Assembly: GCA_030549495.1 (NCBI GenBank) | Contig: JAUIRK010000945.1 | Span: 1-64,000, forward strand | Reading direction: 5' to 3' | DNA from: Nectonema munidae | Taxonomy: Eukaryota > Nematomorpha > Nectonematoida > Nectonematidae | DNA: 64,000 nucleotides | Shown here: positions 20,721-36,017 of the stretch, piece after piece | How the letters are laid out: the number at the start of each line of letters is the position of its first letter | Position numbering within the stretch: the stretch's first letter is position 1 | Notes under the pieces: model-generated | Seen by the model: only the letters and a program-made list of their open reading frames with translations | The model's database searches: none | Told to the model about the DNA's origin: nothing | Position numbers and translations under genes: made by a program

Positions 20721-23700
20721 ACCGCAATAACATTATATTTATACTCACTTTAAGGGCTTCAATTGTAGACTTCTAGATTTTTTGAAACCAAATTTGCCAT
20801 AAAAAACAAAATTTTAAAGCTTCTATAAAATCTTGTACTATTTTTTTTTTAATGAAAAAATATTTATTTTACTTCTGTAAAATGCTAAGAAAACCAAAAT
20901 TGTTCATTTCGTTGCGGTCATGCATTGATAGTTTCACTTTAACAACGAGCTTTGATAAGGCTAATCAAGAACTTTAGTGTTTATTGAATAAAAGATGCAA
21001 CTATAAAATGACCATTAGTTTTATCTTTGAAACTTATTGCAGTGTGCCTTTATTTTTAAAAAAAATGCTTTTTTTTATCATCAAAACCGACATCTTTTCT
21101 TATATCCTTCGGTGGAAAAGTGTGTGAAGTTGAAAGTTCAAAAAGAAATAATCACTTTACCATGTCTTCTGAAATTTATAAAAAAAACCAAATTACTTCC
21201 AAATTTAACAGTTCACTTTGTAAAAAAAAGTAAAACTATAGTGATGAAAATCACGTGTTGTAATTGTGTGAATTATTTTTTTGTGGATATTTTTCTTATA
21301 ATATTGGTAAATCTTGCTATACAGTTTTTCTTTGATATAGTGAATGAGAAATCAACCAAGGTCAAAATTGACCCTACTACTGGGCATTGTTGAAGTTTTT
21401 GCTTTCATGCATAAAGTAAAAAGATTTTTTCATCTTTTAGGATCAATTGAGTATGTTGAGACTTCTAGGGTTTTTTCATGTTTTGTATTCTTCAGCATGG
21501 TTGCGTTTTTATCATGAGGAATTAAAACTCCTTTCTTTGGAAAAAAAGGAAGAAGATAATAATCTTATATTCATTATTATCAAATGTGATATTTCTTCTT
21601 CCATTTTTGGTTGTCAAGGATAAGTAAGATATCTTTCATAGGATCTAATTTCATCAAGCTTTCTTTCAGAAGGCGGTAATCGCATGAGAGTTTTGAGTAA
21701 AGTTTTTTTTGTTTTGTTTTAAATTCATGTAATTAAAGGCAAAATCACTGAGATAATATTCCTCTACTTTGTGATATCTTTCTTATTGCTTACTAACGAT
21801 TAGTTTAAATGCTTTTCTTTTTTAGTTAAGATGGCGTTAAAAAAGAAAAACTTGTAAAAGAGAGTGGACAGCATCAGCATCAGCACCAATCCAAAAGGAA
21901 TCATGATCCTGGATTAAAAAAAAGATTGAATCTTTACACTGCAGAGTTTGAAGAAGTTTATAATTTTAACTCATAAAAAGATATTATTGATCAATAATTT
22001 TTTGTGAATGACAACTTACTATTTGTTTGAATTACATCTTACTTTTACCACAGACAATAAAATTGATTATGATTTCAGGATCTTCGGTTTTTACATAGTA
22101 TATATCCGCAGCACTTTCAAAAGAAAATTTAAATATTAACAGTAAGATTTATTATTTATTTATTGCCTTAGATAAAACAAATTGATCTAAGATTGATTTG
22201 ATTGGATATTAACTTTTGAATGATTTTTATATACTTTTGACCAATCAAATTAAGTTAGAATCAAACCAATTATTTTGAAGATTTCTCGAATAACTTTTGA
22301 TTATTCAAATGAACTGCACAAAAATATCGGATCCGATTGGCTGGAATGACATATGACACATTTTTTTCACTTACATTGACATTATTCAAATGTGGCAGAC
22401 AGTTACAAAAAATAGATATTTTATTATAGCTAGAATTTTATTTAGCAAATTTTGTATTGAAAGAAATGATCTTTATAACAATAGGAATCTTGAGACTGAT
22501 TTGACCTGCTTCCGTCTTTTTTTATATAATTCTAAATTTATAAAAAGTTTTTTATTGAAAAAAAATTCATTATTTACTTACATTTTTCAACGCTTACAAT
22601 AAATTTTCTTAAATAACAAACATCATGATTCGAGATAACTTTGGCTTTTATTTCCAAGTCAGTGAAAATGGCCGCTTGACCTCCAATATGCAGTTTCTCA
22701 ATTCAATTTCCAATTTTTAAGCAAAAGTTTTAATGGTAAAACAAAAAAGTACATATCAAACTTTCAATCAATAAAAAGTTGAGTGACCCAATATATTCAT
22801 ATGCGCTATATGCGAAGATAAAAAAATTTATTTTAAAAACAAAAATTTTTTTTTCTTAGTAAAGGGGATGGGATACTGGTGCCCAGGGGCGTAAAAAGGT
22901 GAGGCACTGCCCCCAACTTCCTTTGTCCCCCCCCCACCCAAAAATAGCGTGTTACATATATGATGTATTGTTTATATAAAAAACGACGACTGGTAAGATG
23001 ATAAAATTTAAGTAAACAAAACAAAATTTATTAATGATATTAACCCATCCCTTATTACATACATCATAGTAATAAATCATTTATTTGAAAGGAGTAATGG
23101 GTGCACTTTAGAGACACCAGAGGAGATATAAGCGAGAGATTCTTCTTTTGAGAACAAGCAGTTTTCAAAGAGTGTGTGTGCACCGAATGGTTCCTAAATG
23201 TGCGGCGCATATTGAGTAAAATTAAATTTCCATTCACATTTTCAATAATTATTATATTTGCAATCATAAAATTTCTTATAAAAAAATCTTTTTTCTACAT
23301 AAAGTTTTTATCATTTTTTTGTTCGATTTTATCAGACATAAAAAGGATTAATGAATCAAAAATTATTAATTTTGAGGAAAAATTTTTTTTCATTTTGAGT
23401 GATTTTAAAATTTTACTATGTAAGTTTAGTAACATTTTAACAACTTTGGGAATTTTTAAAAATTTCCATTTTTTTAATGAACTTAACTTCGTACTTATAA
23501 GAGATATTCTAATTCTGGTTACAGATTCATAATATATGCAAAAAATTGAGCTAGAAACATTGAAGATTGAAAATTTTCGAAAAATTTCCAACTTTTAACA
23601 ATTTACTAACTACCCAAACAAAACTACAATTCTAATCTTTCTGAAACTTAACATAGTTTTACAATAACAGTACACCCTATCATATTCATTCACTAGTTTT

Positions 23701-26000
23701 TTGTTCCATGTTTCAAAATTATTTCCAATATTTTTTCCAAAAAGTGCGTATGTTTGCAAAAAACTCATTTCTTTTCAAAACTTTGTGACAAATTAGGATC
23801 GCCTTCAGCACCAAATCTATATCTACAAAATTAAATTCTACTGATCTATCTACAACACAGACTTGACTATGGAATACTAGATTCCGAGTTCATGTGTTTT
23901 TTTAGACTCATTTGTTTTTTAGAGGCAACACGTTGTCATTTAGGGTGAAGAGCATTTATATGTATGATCAGATGATCAAGGTGAGGAATTAGTAAGATTC
24001 TGACGTGTAAATGAGAAAAAAGTGCTGGGTTAGCCGCTTTCTTAGAGTAATAAACAAGTGATTTTGGAATAGCACTACTGTTAGGAGAGGTCGAATGGAA
24101 AATATACGACTTAAACAAATTTGAGCCCCTAACCCTGGATTCAAGCAGTATTTTTTTATATTTTAACTCATTTAAGACCAAGCAAAGCAGACGATTTATA
24201 TTCAAATTCATTCAAAAAAGCAGACGATTTATATTCAAATTCATTCAAAAAAGCAGACGAAGATGAAATTACTTATGTTCCAAAATAGGAACATTGGTCG
24301 TAAATGGGTTAACTTAAAAAATGTAGCAAATAAATGAGATTAGAGATGCACCAAATATCCAAAATCAAACTTTTTAGAATTCGGTTATCCAAAGTCCTGT
24401 TTTACTTTAAATTTAACCGGATAACTAATATTAAATCACTATTATTTTGAGCTATAAACACAAAGAAATATTTTTTTATAAAACTATGTTTAACTTCATT
24501 ACAATTATAAAGAACTTTAAGATAACATTTATGAGTGCAAAGTTAACTTCGAAAATCTTTCTCCTTCTATTTTTTTAAAAATTATAAAACTTTCATGCCA
24601 AATTGTTTTATACCTAGTACTGACCAATTCAAAATATAATAAATATACTTGAAAACTAAAAAAAGTGTTTTTTTATAAATAAATTCATTAAAAATTTTCA
24701 GTTTAAAACTTTCACAAAATACAAAATAATTAAAATTTGAAATTTTTTAAAATAGTTCAAAATAAAATGGTGTATGATGATGATTAACCACGTGTGTTAC
24801 AAAATAAAGAAAATGCTTTGATATCTCCAAACCACAATTATTCTCTTATTGTATCCCTCTTTAAATAATTGTATTCTTTGTGTAACAATTGAGATTAAAA
24901 ATTTAAAAGATTTTACAAATGATAAAAATGGAATAAAAAATTCCTTGCTTTAGTAAAAATATGATATATAATTACAAATTTTAAAATTTATTTAAGATAC
25001 CCTGTTTTTATCTCCAATTTACAAGCTTTTCTAGAAATGTAAAAATCTAGCTTATCAAAAGTAGGATATCCGGCTTTATTGTGCTATCCGCTACACCCCC
25101 AATGAAATGAAATATTTTTCACCCCTTCTTATCTGACAAAGCTTGAAAAGTTGAAATACACGGTATCATATTCATAAGTGTGATAAAAGACGCTTAAAAA
25201 ATAACGAAGTCTTTTGCGTTTTTGGAAATAACCCACGAATGAGAGATTTAAAAGTAAATTCTTTATAAAACTCAATTTTAAAAAACTTTCATTTTTCAAA
25301 CAAATCAACTCTTTATAATCCCGAAATTATTTTCATTCTTTTTCTGATTTATGAAATGTTTAGACGATAAGTTTTTGCGCTTTTCTTTTGTTAATTCAGT
25401 AAGTTGACCACGGTTTTACAGAAAAATGATAAACTTTACAAAATAACTTAAACTAATCGCAAAAGATTGAGAGTTGAAGAAAACGAATCATTAGAAATCT
25501 GTTTTAGAACTTATCACTTCAAAAAATACTCAACGTCTGCGCGCAGTTTCTGTAAAAAAAAGTAAGTTTCTTTACATGAAAATTGTCTTAAAAATTTTCA
25601 CTAGTTTTTAAAGACTTGACATACAAATAATTTAAATTATTGTGGGCGATAATACGGGTTAAGAGAAAACTGTTTCAACCAAAAAAAGTAATGCCTAGAA
25701 GTTTGAGGGAACAAATTGAAGAGTGTGTACATGATAGCAAGATTTAATTGAACAGTTTCACTATATGTAATTATCAGTTACATTTATTCAATATGAAAAT
25801 CAATATATCAAATAACAATTCAGAAGATACATTATGGCTGAAAACCAAATCAAAATAAGATTTCAATTTGATTAGCAATCTTATAAACATGCCCGCTAAA
25901 AATTCATTTGATTTCCCAAGACGACACCAACTTGAAAGCAATGAAGTTTTACTCTGATCCTAGGCGTAAAAAAATTGATTCAAAGAAAAGAATAAAAAAC
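20721..26000. other. Long gene-free AT-rich stretch
   Basis: I found no convincing exon. Weak acceptor-like sites near 21440 and 21830 could start exons of the membrane-protein gene but give only short frames. A 36-bp direct repeat lies at 24183-24258. Bases ~22880-22945 (GGGGCGTAAAAAGGTGAGGC, then a C-run) look like an element end. The ORFs of 60-118 codons are low-complexity. Confidence 0.4.
24183..24258 (+). repeat. 36-bp tandem duplication
   Basis: The unit AGCAGACGATTTATATTC followed by AAATTCATTCAAAAA is repeated about 2.2 times with no differences, so it is a recent local duplication. Confidence 0.85.
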
Positions 26001-26003
26001 TAA

Positions 26004-26010
26004 ATTTTTA
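26004..26010 (-). terminator. Actin polyadenylation signal
   Basis: TTTTATT on the plus strand gives AATAAA on the minus strand about 100 bp after the actin stop codon. It is the first such hexamer in a plausible position. Confidence 0.5.
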
Positions 26011-26111
26011 TTATGATGAGAATAGCAGAATAAAAAATAATACTACAAGAGCGTAAAGCATCATATGGTAGAAAAGTGGCGAAAAAAAGCTCCACTGGCG
26101 AAATGAAGTTT

Positions 26112-29146
<3,035 letters not shown>

Positions 29147-29186
29147 TCAAAGAAGTGAATCAGAAGAAATAAAATGAGAAGAGTGA

Positions 29187-29200
29187 ACTGCGGAAAGAAA
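29187..29200 (-). promoter_or_regulatory. Possible 5' UTR splice acceptor of actin
   Basis: On the minus strand a pyrimidine-rich run ends TTTCTTTCCGCAG about 90 bases before the actin ATG. Many animal actin genes have an intron in the 5' UTR. I did not find a strong matching donor, so this stays tentative. Confidence 0.3.
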
Positions 29201-29276
29201 ACGAAAAGAATGCAACAGAGGGAGAGAGAGAGAGTCAGATAATACAAACAACACGCAGAATGAACACAGTGAACAC

Positions 29277-29286
29277 CCTTATTAGG
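29277..29286 (-). promoter_or_regulatory. CArG box (SRF/MEF2-type site) upstream of actin
   Basis: CCTTATTAGG fits the consensus CC(A/T)6GG exactly. It lies ~180 bases upstream of the actin ATG, a typical place for the serum-response-factor site that drives actin genes in animals. A (CT)n tract lies between it and the ATG. Confidence 0.6.
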
Positions 29287-29331
29287 ATATACTCTGGATA
29301 AACTGCATACTTTTCCTAACACCGCCTTTTC

Positions 29332-29340
29332 ATTGGCTGA
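29332..29340 (-). promoter_or_regulatory. CCAAT box upstream of actin
   Basis: The minus strand reads CAGCCAATGAA about 50 bases upstream of the CArG box. The spacing suits a promoter pair, but the motif is short. Confidence 0.35.
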
Positions 29341-29399
29341 ACCGAGTAGCAGTGACATGTAGGAGGTGATGACGTGATACGCTCTTTTCAATCAATTAT

Positions 29400-30027
29400 G
29401 TCGTGAATCTCATTCTCATCATCACCACCACTACCAACGCATCTCATCAAGAGATCTCCCTAAACACACACACACACACGAACATACTTCATATGGTAAC
29501 AACTATATGTGGTATATGTGTGTGTTCCATGCTAGAATGAATGATATTGCTCATTTCATGATGATGAGTAGAAAGAAAAAAATGCCATCATCATCCATAC
29601 TACAATTGGCAAACGACAGTAGATGCTGCACACTTCTTCATCATTCCTGGCGCATCTTCTAAAAGTGGAAATCGCAGTATTAGTTACACGGATCGCGTGC
29701 TGTTAGAGCTATACAAATACAACGATCCTTTACTTAGAAGTTAAATTCCGCTTCACCATATAGTAGTATTTCTTTAGACTTTTACGTGTCAATCTTAGAT
29801 GGACGCGATTTTCAATGTTCATGTCATGATGAATCCCTAGATGTATACTTTTTTCGGTATTGCCGCCAACTCGGAGGATTTAAAAAAATCTCACTTATGT
29901 CAAAAAAGAGGTCTAGATAAAGTTAACTCTTAATGTGATTGTTTATTATATCTCTTTATGCCGGTTTGGATGTCTTTTGTTTGATTTTTAGTAAAATACC
30001 TACTTTTGCGAATTTGACTCTACGCAT
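29400..30027. other. Intergenic stretch upstream of actin
   Basis: A short (CA)n run at ~29465-29480 and several ATG/CAT-rich tracts are present. No exon was seen. Confidence 0.4.
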
Positions 30028-30370
30028 TTAACCCTATCAATGACGGGAATTAGGCATTGTAGTCTCTTCCGCCCCCTCATTTCGTTTATACAAAATTGGT
30101 TGAATTATAAAATTTGTGACTTCCAAAATCAATAACTGGATCTTTTGATACTGTTTTCAAGGTAGTTGAATGACCCTCTCATGACAAAAATTTTTTTCAA
30201 TAGCTCTTTATAACTTAGTGTTTACATTAAAAACACTCTTTCAATTTTATAATCATTACATATTTTTCCAATAAACATGGCAATTTTGTAGCAAATGTAA
30301 ATCAAAATTTTGATTGATGCTAAAATTGCTTACAAAAATATTTCATTCAAATTTTAAATAAAATTAATAT
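30028..30370 (+). repeat. Element end related to the right end of the 55.5-59.6 kb element
   Basis: It begins TTAACCCTATCAATGACGGG and continues through TTTGTGACTT, TTGATACTGTTTTCAAGGTA and GTTGAATGACCC. This matches the reverse complement of ~59400-59580. It is a degenerate solo end of that family, next to a TTAA site. Confidence 0.65.
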
Positions 30371-30389
30371 TTTTTATACCAAATCGAGC

Positions 30390-30790
30390 ATGACGGTTTT
30401 ATTTCTCGACTACTAAAAATCCCAAAACACCCATAAATAACCACGGAAAGCACCTCGAAACATCCCAAAACGCGGTAAATGATTCTAAGGCACTACAAAA
30501 AAGATCGTAAAAATTCCTCAAAACACCCCAAAACATTACAAAACACCGCAAAAATCCCAAATCACATCAAAAAATTGCAAAAAAAAACGACAAATATTTC
30601 TAAAGCACTACAAAAAAGATCCTAAAAACTTTCGATTTTTTTTGGGGTTTTTAATCTAACCATCTTTTTTTATGATGCTTTAAAATTATTTTGCGTGTTT
30701 TGGGATGTTTAGTCTGACCGTTTATAATGCTTTAAAATTATTTGCCGCGTTTTGGGTTTGTAAATTTGTCTGACCGTACAAAAATCACTG
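30390..30790. repeat. Imperfect foldback repeat
   Basis: The left half (ATCCCAAAACGCGGTAAATG ... ACTACAAAAAAGATC) is repeated in inverted orientation in the right half (GATGCTTTAAAATTATTT ... GCGTTTTGGGATG, then again near 30730). The arms are interrupted and AC-rich. It is likely a decayed inverted-repeat element. Confidence 0.5.
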
Positions 30791-31135
30791 GCTAGGACGA
30801 GTTTAAAATTTGGTAAAAATTTTTTCATGCTAAATCAACCATGCCTATTGCGTATTCTTTTTTCGCAAGTAGGTTGTTTTAAAATGTCTGAAAGTGTGAA
30901 TCGATTTTGCGGTTTGCATCTGAAATTTTTTTCAAGAATATTATATTAACCTATTAAGTACCAACTTTATAAAATCGTTGAAATTGAATGAATTTTTTAT
31001 TATACACATCATATTTATAGCTTGCATTGTTATACCCTTACAAAATAATAAAAAAACCATATGTTGCTGAAAAACGGATGCATCCAAAAATCACTGGCTG
31101 GGGCGAGTTTAAAATTTAGTAAAAAAAATTTTTTT
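30770..31135 (+). repeat. Direct repeat pair ~310 bp apart
   Basis: CAAAAATCACTGGCTAGGAC at ~30779 and the near-identical CAAAAATCACTGGCTGGGGC at ~31085 are both followed by GAGTTTAAAATTTGGTAAAAA-type sequence. A local duplication or two ends of one element could explain it. Confidence 0.5.
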
Positions 31136-32129
31136 TTTATATGAATACCAAAAAATATCATTTTATTTTATGAAGATATTAAGGAAACATTTTTAAAATA
31201 AAATTATGCTTGAAAACATTTGATGCAAAGAGGAACATCGCAGTTTTTTCTGTATGAATTTTGAAGAAGGATTCGCTAGCAAATTCCATTCATATCAAAT
31301 GATACTGCAACACATGTTATTGATTTTAAAAAAAACAGCAGTACAAAACATTCTAAAAAGGAAACAAGTCTGGCTATGAAATAAATATAGCAATTCGAAA
31401 AGAAAACGCATTTGCAAAACAATGAAAAGTTGGATGAAAAAATTGTATAATGTGGTTTCAAGTTCAAATTCCACAAACTAATCAAAGTTAAAGAATCACC
31501 GCAATTAAAATCTTAAGTGACAAAAGTATTTTTAGAATCAAATTGAGCCTATATGAAGACTAACCAAAATTTGGTTTTATTTACATAAATTAAAACAAAA
31601 TTAAGCCAATGAAAATAGAATATATTTGGCATTGATTGATTTTTGACAGGTTTGATTGATTTTCATGAAAGCAATCAATTATTTAGTGGGTTGACGTGTG
31701 ACTTTTGTAAAAATATTGTATATTTTAGGAGCCCTCTCCCGTCCCTGAGGGAATAAAATAGATGGTACTAATAAGGCCATAAAGGCTCATTACTTCCCAT
31801 GGAATAAAAAGGCTGCTCTATTAAGTTATACGAAACTGAAAGAAAAAAACATTTATTTAATACTTATAAGTTAGTTACAAATTTTAATAACTTTTTCAAA
31901 CTCCTCTCTCTTCTTTGTACTTTCTTTTGGAGTTTTGAGATTGCAACGGCAGATTTAAGAGGATGCAAATATGAATGGAGTATGTAATTGAGTGAGGCGA
32001 GTCGTGGGTAGGCAAGAAAGTGCATCAATGCAAAGCCAAAAAGCCTGTTAGCCGTAGAATGGATTCCATGGTGACAAAATATTGAGAAACAACTTAAGGT
32101 TAGAAAAAAAAAAAGATTATATATAAGTG
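31136..32129. other. Gene-free stretch with dispersed repeat pieces
   Basis: Bases ~31560-31700 (TAACCAAAATTTGGTTTTAT, TTGACAGGTTTGATTGATTT) resemble ~35278-35400 and parts of satellite A. No exon was recognised. Confidence 0.4.
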
Positions 32130-33650
32130 TATATATAATGAATGTTTTTTTTATTTTTTTTTATTTAGAAAAAAGAATTATAAAAAAAATCTGAAATACA
32201 AAAAGAAGGTGGAGCAAACCAATTAGGTTCTTGTCACACCCAAAAAAAATTGTTATATATAAATTAGAAAAAAATGGGAGAGAAAAAAGGTATATTGATG
32301 AAAAATTGGTTGCAAAATTAAAAATAAGGTAAAATGTAAGTGAACATTTAGGTTTAAGTTTAACAAAATAAAAAAAAAGTAATAAAACTGACTTTTTTTA
32401 AAGTCAACTAAGAGTTTTTTTAGAACTATTAAGTCCATAATAAATAGTATTTGACTTGTTAGGATATCGTAAGTTATTGCTTTCTAAGTCTCTCTATTGA
32501 AATGAAGGCACTTGTGAAAAATGTTGGGCAAAAAACCTAGAATAAATATGTCTTTAATTCTGAGCAAATTGTATTCATCAAAGAATAGTGGGGTATGCGG
32601 CATGAAACCTAAGTTGAACACACTTCTGAGTGCCTTCTTTCGGATGCAATCCAATCTTTCAACATCCGAGTAGCCCCAGTTCACAACACTATAAAAGCAA
32701 TGTGCCAAGGATAACGATTTGTGAATCAAGAGTTTATTATTTGTAGACAGTTCATTTTTATGTCTATTTTAATAATACCAGAAACAGAATTCAATTTAGA
32801 CGAGATGTACTTGATGTGCTCTCCCCATGCTAGATTAATGTTAATTGCTACTCCTAAAAGATCAAATGTGGGTACACGTTCAATGGAACTTTCATAGCAC
32901 AAGAGAAGAGACTTTTTGTTCGTAAGTATCATATATTTGGTTTTATGAAAATTGACTTTCATAAAATCATTTAAATCACACCAATGACAAATTGAATATA
33001 AAAATTCTCCAATTTTATCGAAAGATTTTGTATGCAATGAAATAGATACTATTATTGTTACATTCAACAAATAGTAAGTATTTTGAGGATGGATTGGTTG
33101 ATGTAAAGAGAGAATTGAAGTGCTCGAAGTATGGATCCTTGGGGTACTCCTTTTTCAATTTTAGATACATTTGATCTAAAACGATCAATTTCAACTATAT
33201 CTGAAGGGGATTAGTGAAGTGGGAATCCAAAAAATTGATAACGTCAGATAAAAATCCAAGGAATGTAAAACTTAGTGTTAAAATCTATAAATAATCCCAG
33301 TACCTGATCTAACTTTTCTAAATGTGTTCTTATTTGCTTTATGAAAACGCTATGTAAATCACTCGTAGAATAAGGTGCAAATTGATATCTATACAAAATA
33401 TCTTTTTCATGTATGGTAAGACATGACTTGCCCATATGTTATTTTTCAAATATTTTGGAAATGTTACTTATAAAGCTGATCCGAGGGTAATTAGTGATGG
33501 AATAACGGCTACCCTTTTTCAAAACTGGCACAACTTTGGAAATTTTGAAGGATTTTTTATAAAATTCAGAACATGAATTGAATGTGATCAACAAATATTT
33601 CTTTACAGTATTGAAAATTAAAATCAACTTATTCAAAGATATGCTTTTTA
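32130..33650 (-). mobile_element. Decayed LINE with reverse transcriptase pieces
   Basis: Minus-strand ORFs give consecutive RT motifs: KISKVVPVLKKGSRYSITNY and SNISKIFEK (33439-33636), the fingers/palm part with FAPYSTSDLHSVF and VLGLFIDF (33244-33435), then FDLLGVAININLAWGEHIKY (32726-33070) and the thumb segment YSVVNWGYSDVERLDCIRKK (32484-32729). The order suits a CR1/Jockey-like non-LTR element. The expected FADD catalytic block is not in an open frame. The frame is broken at several places and the 5' endonuclease part is missing. The A-rich 3' end near 32150 matches a fragment at 610-665. Confidence 0.85.
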
Positions 33651-33717
33651 TCTATTCCTCATTTGATTTTGATTTAATGAAGATTTTATTAACAAATCAA
33701 ACTTAGTTTTTTTAACT

Positions 33718-33848
33718 CAGTAAGGTTGGTTAGGTACTGGGTTTGGATAACTCACGGTCTTGGGTTCGATCCTGCATCAAGCCTACTTTCTCATAGTTTG
33801 ATACAACGGCGCAATTGTGCCTTCTCGATTAAAACAGCTCACGGTAAA
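33718..33848 (+). repeat. tRNA-derived SINE, copy 4
   Basis: TAAGGTTGGTTAGGTACTGG, then GGTCTTGGGTTCGATCCTGC and CTCATAGTTTGATACAACGG: A-box-like and B-box sequences with the common body. It ends near a poly-A-like run at 33845. Confidence 0.85.
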
Positions 33849-34519
33849 AAAAACGCTTCATAAGAAAGCGTGATAAACTTGTAAACAATGGTCCATTTTC
33901 TAATGATGTTTTGCAGTATTCTTTCTACCTACATCCTCCTACACAACATTTGATTTGTTATTAAACTCTTTATTCCCAAGTTTTGATTGGGTGTTGCAAA
34001 AATTGGTGTTTTGATTGGTTCAAGAGCCTCTCGTACACATCCTACAAATCACATTGCTTTCTTCTTTCATGCCACTTTGTTTCGATGTTATGTTTGCGAT
34101 GTCTTCCTTAAAAATTTTTTATGCGTGTACCACCGAATTTGCAAATACACTTCCTTCTTTTGTATATTCTTTATTCCTAGAACGCTTTGATTTTCAACAT
34201 TAGAGTGATATCAATTGCTTCTAGTTTGAATGGAGACTTTGGCCAGTTGGTTCAAAAAATAACGGAAGTAACATATGAGAACAACTACAAGTTTTTAGCA
34301 TTTTTCTAGCTTTTGGAAGCGAGCTGTGGGAAGTACTATTATTAAATAGAAAAAGGAGGCATATTTATCTACAATTGGGGTTTAGTAATCGAGCATGGTA
34401 TAAAAGATTTATTAGATGTTTTTTACCCTTGGGAATAAATGCATCCAATATTAATATTTTTTTTTATATAATTCATTTTTTAACAAAGTGACAGTTTAAA
34501 AAAGTTAATTTGAAGCATT

Positions 34520-35138
34520 TTATGAGGGCCGTATCAAGGGGAAGGGCAATTACCCAGGGGCGTCACACCTAGGGGAACGCCATTTCATTGCCACTGACGT
34601 CAGGCAGCAGAGCTTGAGATGGAAATTCCGAGGACATTCAAATGTTTTTGAAACCTCGGAAGGAAAAACCGGCAAACGCTATGGAGAAACTTGGTTTCCT
34701 GTCCGAATCTACAAGTGGCTCTGAGAATCATGCTGACAATTGGAACATCTATTGCATCCTGTGAAAGGTCATTCAGCGAGTTAAAACTTATTAAGTCCTA
34801 CCTAAGGAGCACTATGGGGCAAGCCCGCCTCCAAAGTCCAGCTCTTATGAGCATTGAGAAAGAAGTTCTCGATTGTGTTGATTTTGACGAAGTCATCGAT
34901 AATTTTGTTGCTGCTAAAACACGAAAAATGAACATCTAATGGAGACTGTCTTCGACTCAGTCCGTATATATCTGAATTATGTGGCTTAATAAAAATGTAA
35001 GCATTTTTTTTTCAAAATCACTTTTTAGGCCAGAATGGGGTGGGGATGAGTGAGAAAAGAAGGAGCAAGGGGTGAGGAGCTTCATTCAGGACCTTTGCCC
35101 TGGGGCACCACGATCCCTTGATATGGCCATGTCATAAG
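34520..35138 (+). mobile_element. hAT transposon deletion derivative with dimerisation domain
   Basis: The left end GGGCCGTATCAAGGGG and the right end, read in reverse, GGCCATATCAAGGG are inverted, and the match extends outward into TTATGA. Inside, 34691-34939 encodes the hAT C-terminal dimerisation block: ALRIMLTIGTSIASCERSFS, ELKLIKSYLRSTMGQ and LMSIEKE, as in TTF/ZMYM1-like hAT transposases. The DDE core and zinc finger are missing, so it is internally deleted. Target duplications were not clear. Confidence 0.8.
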
Positions 35139-36000
35139 GTATCGTAGTTTGGAAAAGCAACGTACCGTATCCCACGACTGCACTGAAAAAATATTTAGCA
35201 GTCGTTAATGGAAAAAGCTAGTTATGATATTTGTCCTTAACATGAGATTCGGTTAATATCAAGTTATTAATGAAAAAAAGTTTTAACCAAAATTTGGTTT
35301 ATGAAATAAATGAAGACAAAATAATTTGAAAATAAAATATATTTGAAGTTGATATATTTCGCATATTGATTGACAGCTTTGATTGATTGATTGTTTACTA
35401 GTTTTAATCCATTATAATTTACTAGTTTTGTCTCGTAATTATATATACCACAGTTTCTCTTATTTTACGATTTCATTTTAATATAATTGAACTTAATACT
35501 AGAAAAGTAAAAATGTGTGAACTGAGCACAATAAATACGCATAAAACATATAATAATAAGATAGAAGCGGAATTTTGCAGATTTCTGAAAGAACAAAGTT
35601 TGAATACTGAGCGAATCTTTTACCCAAATCTTATTTTGAAGATTTACCTGTTCTCTTTGAATCATAATACTATCATCGCGTTTTTGAAAGAATTTACAGT
35701 TTTTTACTTCTCGCAAACTGATGATTGTTCAAGTAGTAAAATGAGCAAAAACCAAAATCCAGGATAGTGTTTAGTCAATCTTAGGATTTCAAGCTCTAAT
35801 ATCAACCATAATTGACAGTTGTGAGAGTTTAAAAGAACTGCCAGTCAAAGCACTCCGGAGATTTCTATGACTATAACTTTTTCATATAGGAAATGAAAGA
35901 TTTCAAGAATTTGTAACAATTCAAAAATTTTCAATATTTTACATAATATGTATTATAATAACATTTATTTTCTTTCAATAAATTTAAAAAAAACGCAATT
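35139..36000. other. Gene-free stretch
   Basis: Bases 35278-35430 carry a dispersed repeat piece similar to 31560-31700. The 84-codon plus ORF at 35513-35767 has no recognisable features. The end of this stretch holds the Nup43 3' flank. Confidence 0.4.
35964..35969 (-). terminator. Nup43 polyadenylation signal
   Basis: TTTATT on the plus strand is AATAAA on the minus strand, ~50 bases after the Nup43 stop. Confidence 0.55.
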
Positions 36001-36017
36001 ACTTTTGCAAGATACTT

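Noticed and set aside
21037-21393. 118-codon plus ORF
   Set aside because: Lys/Phe/Ile-rich composition expected from AT-rich noncoding DNA; no domain.
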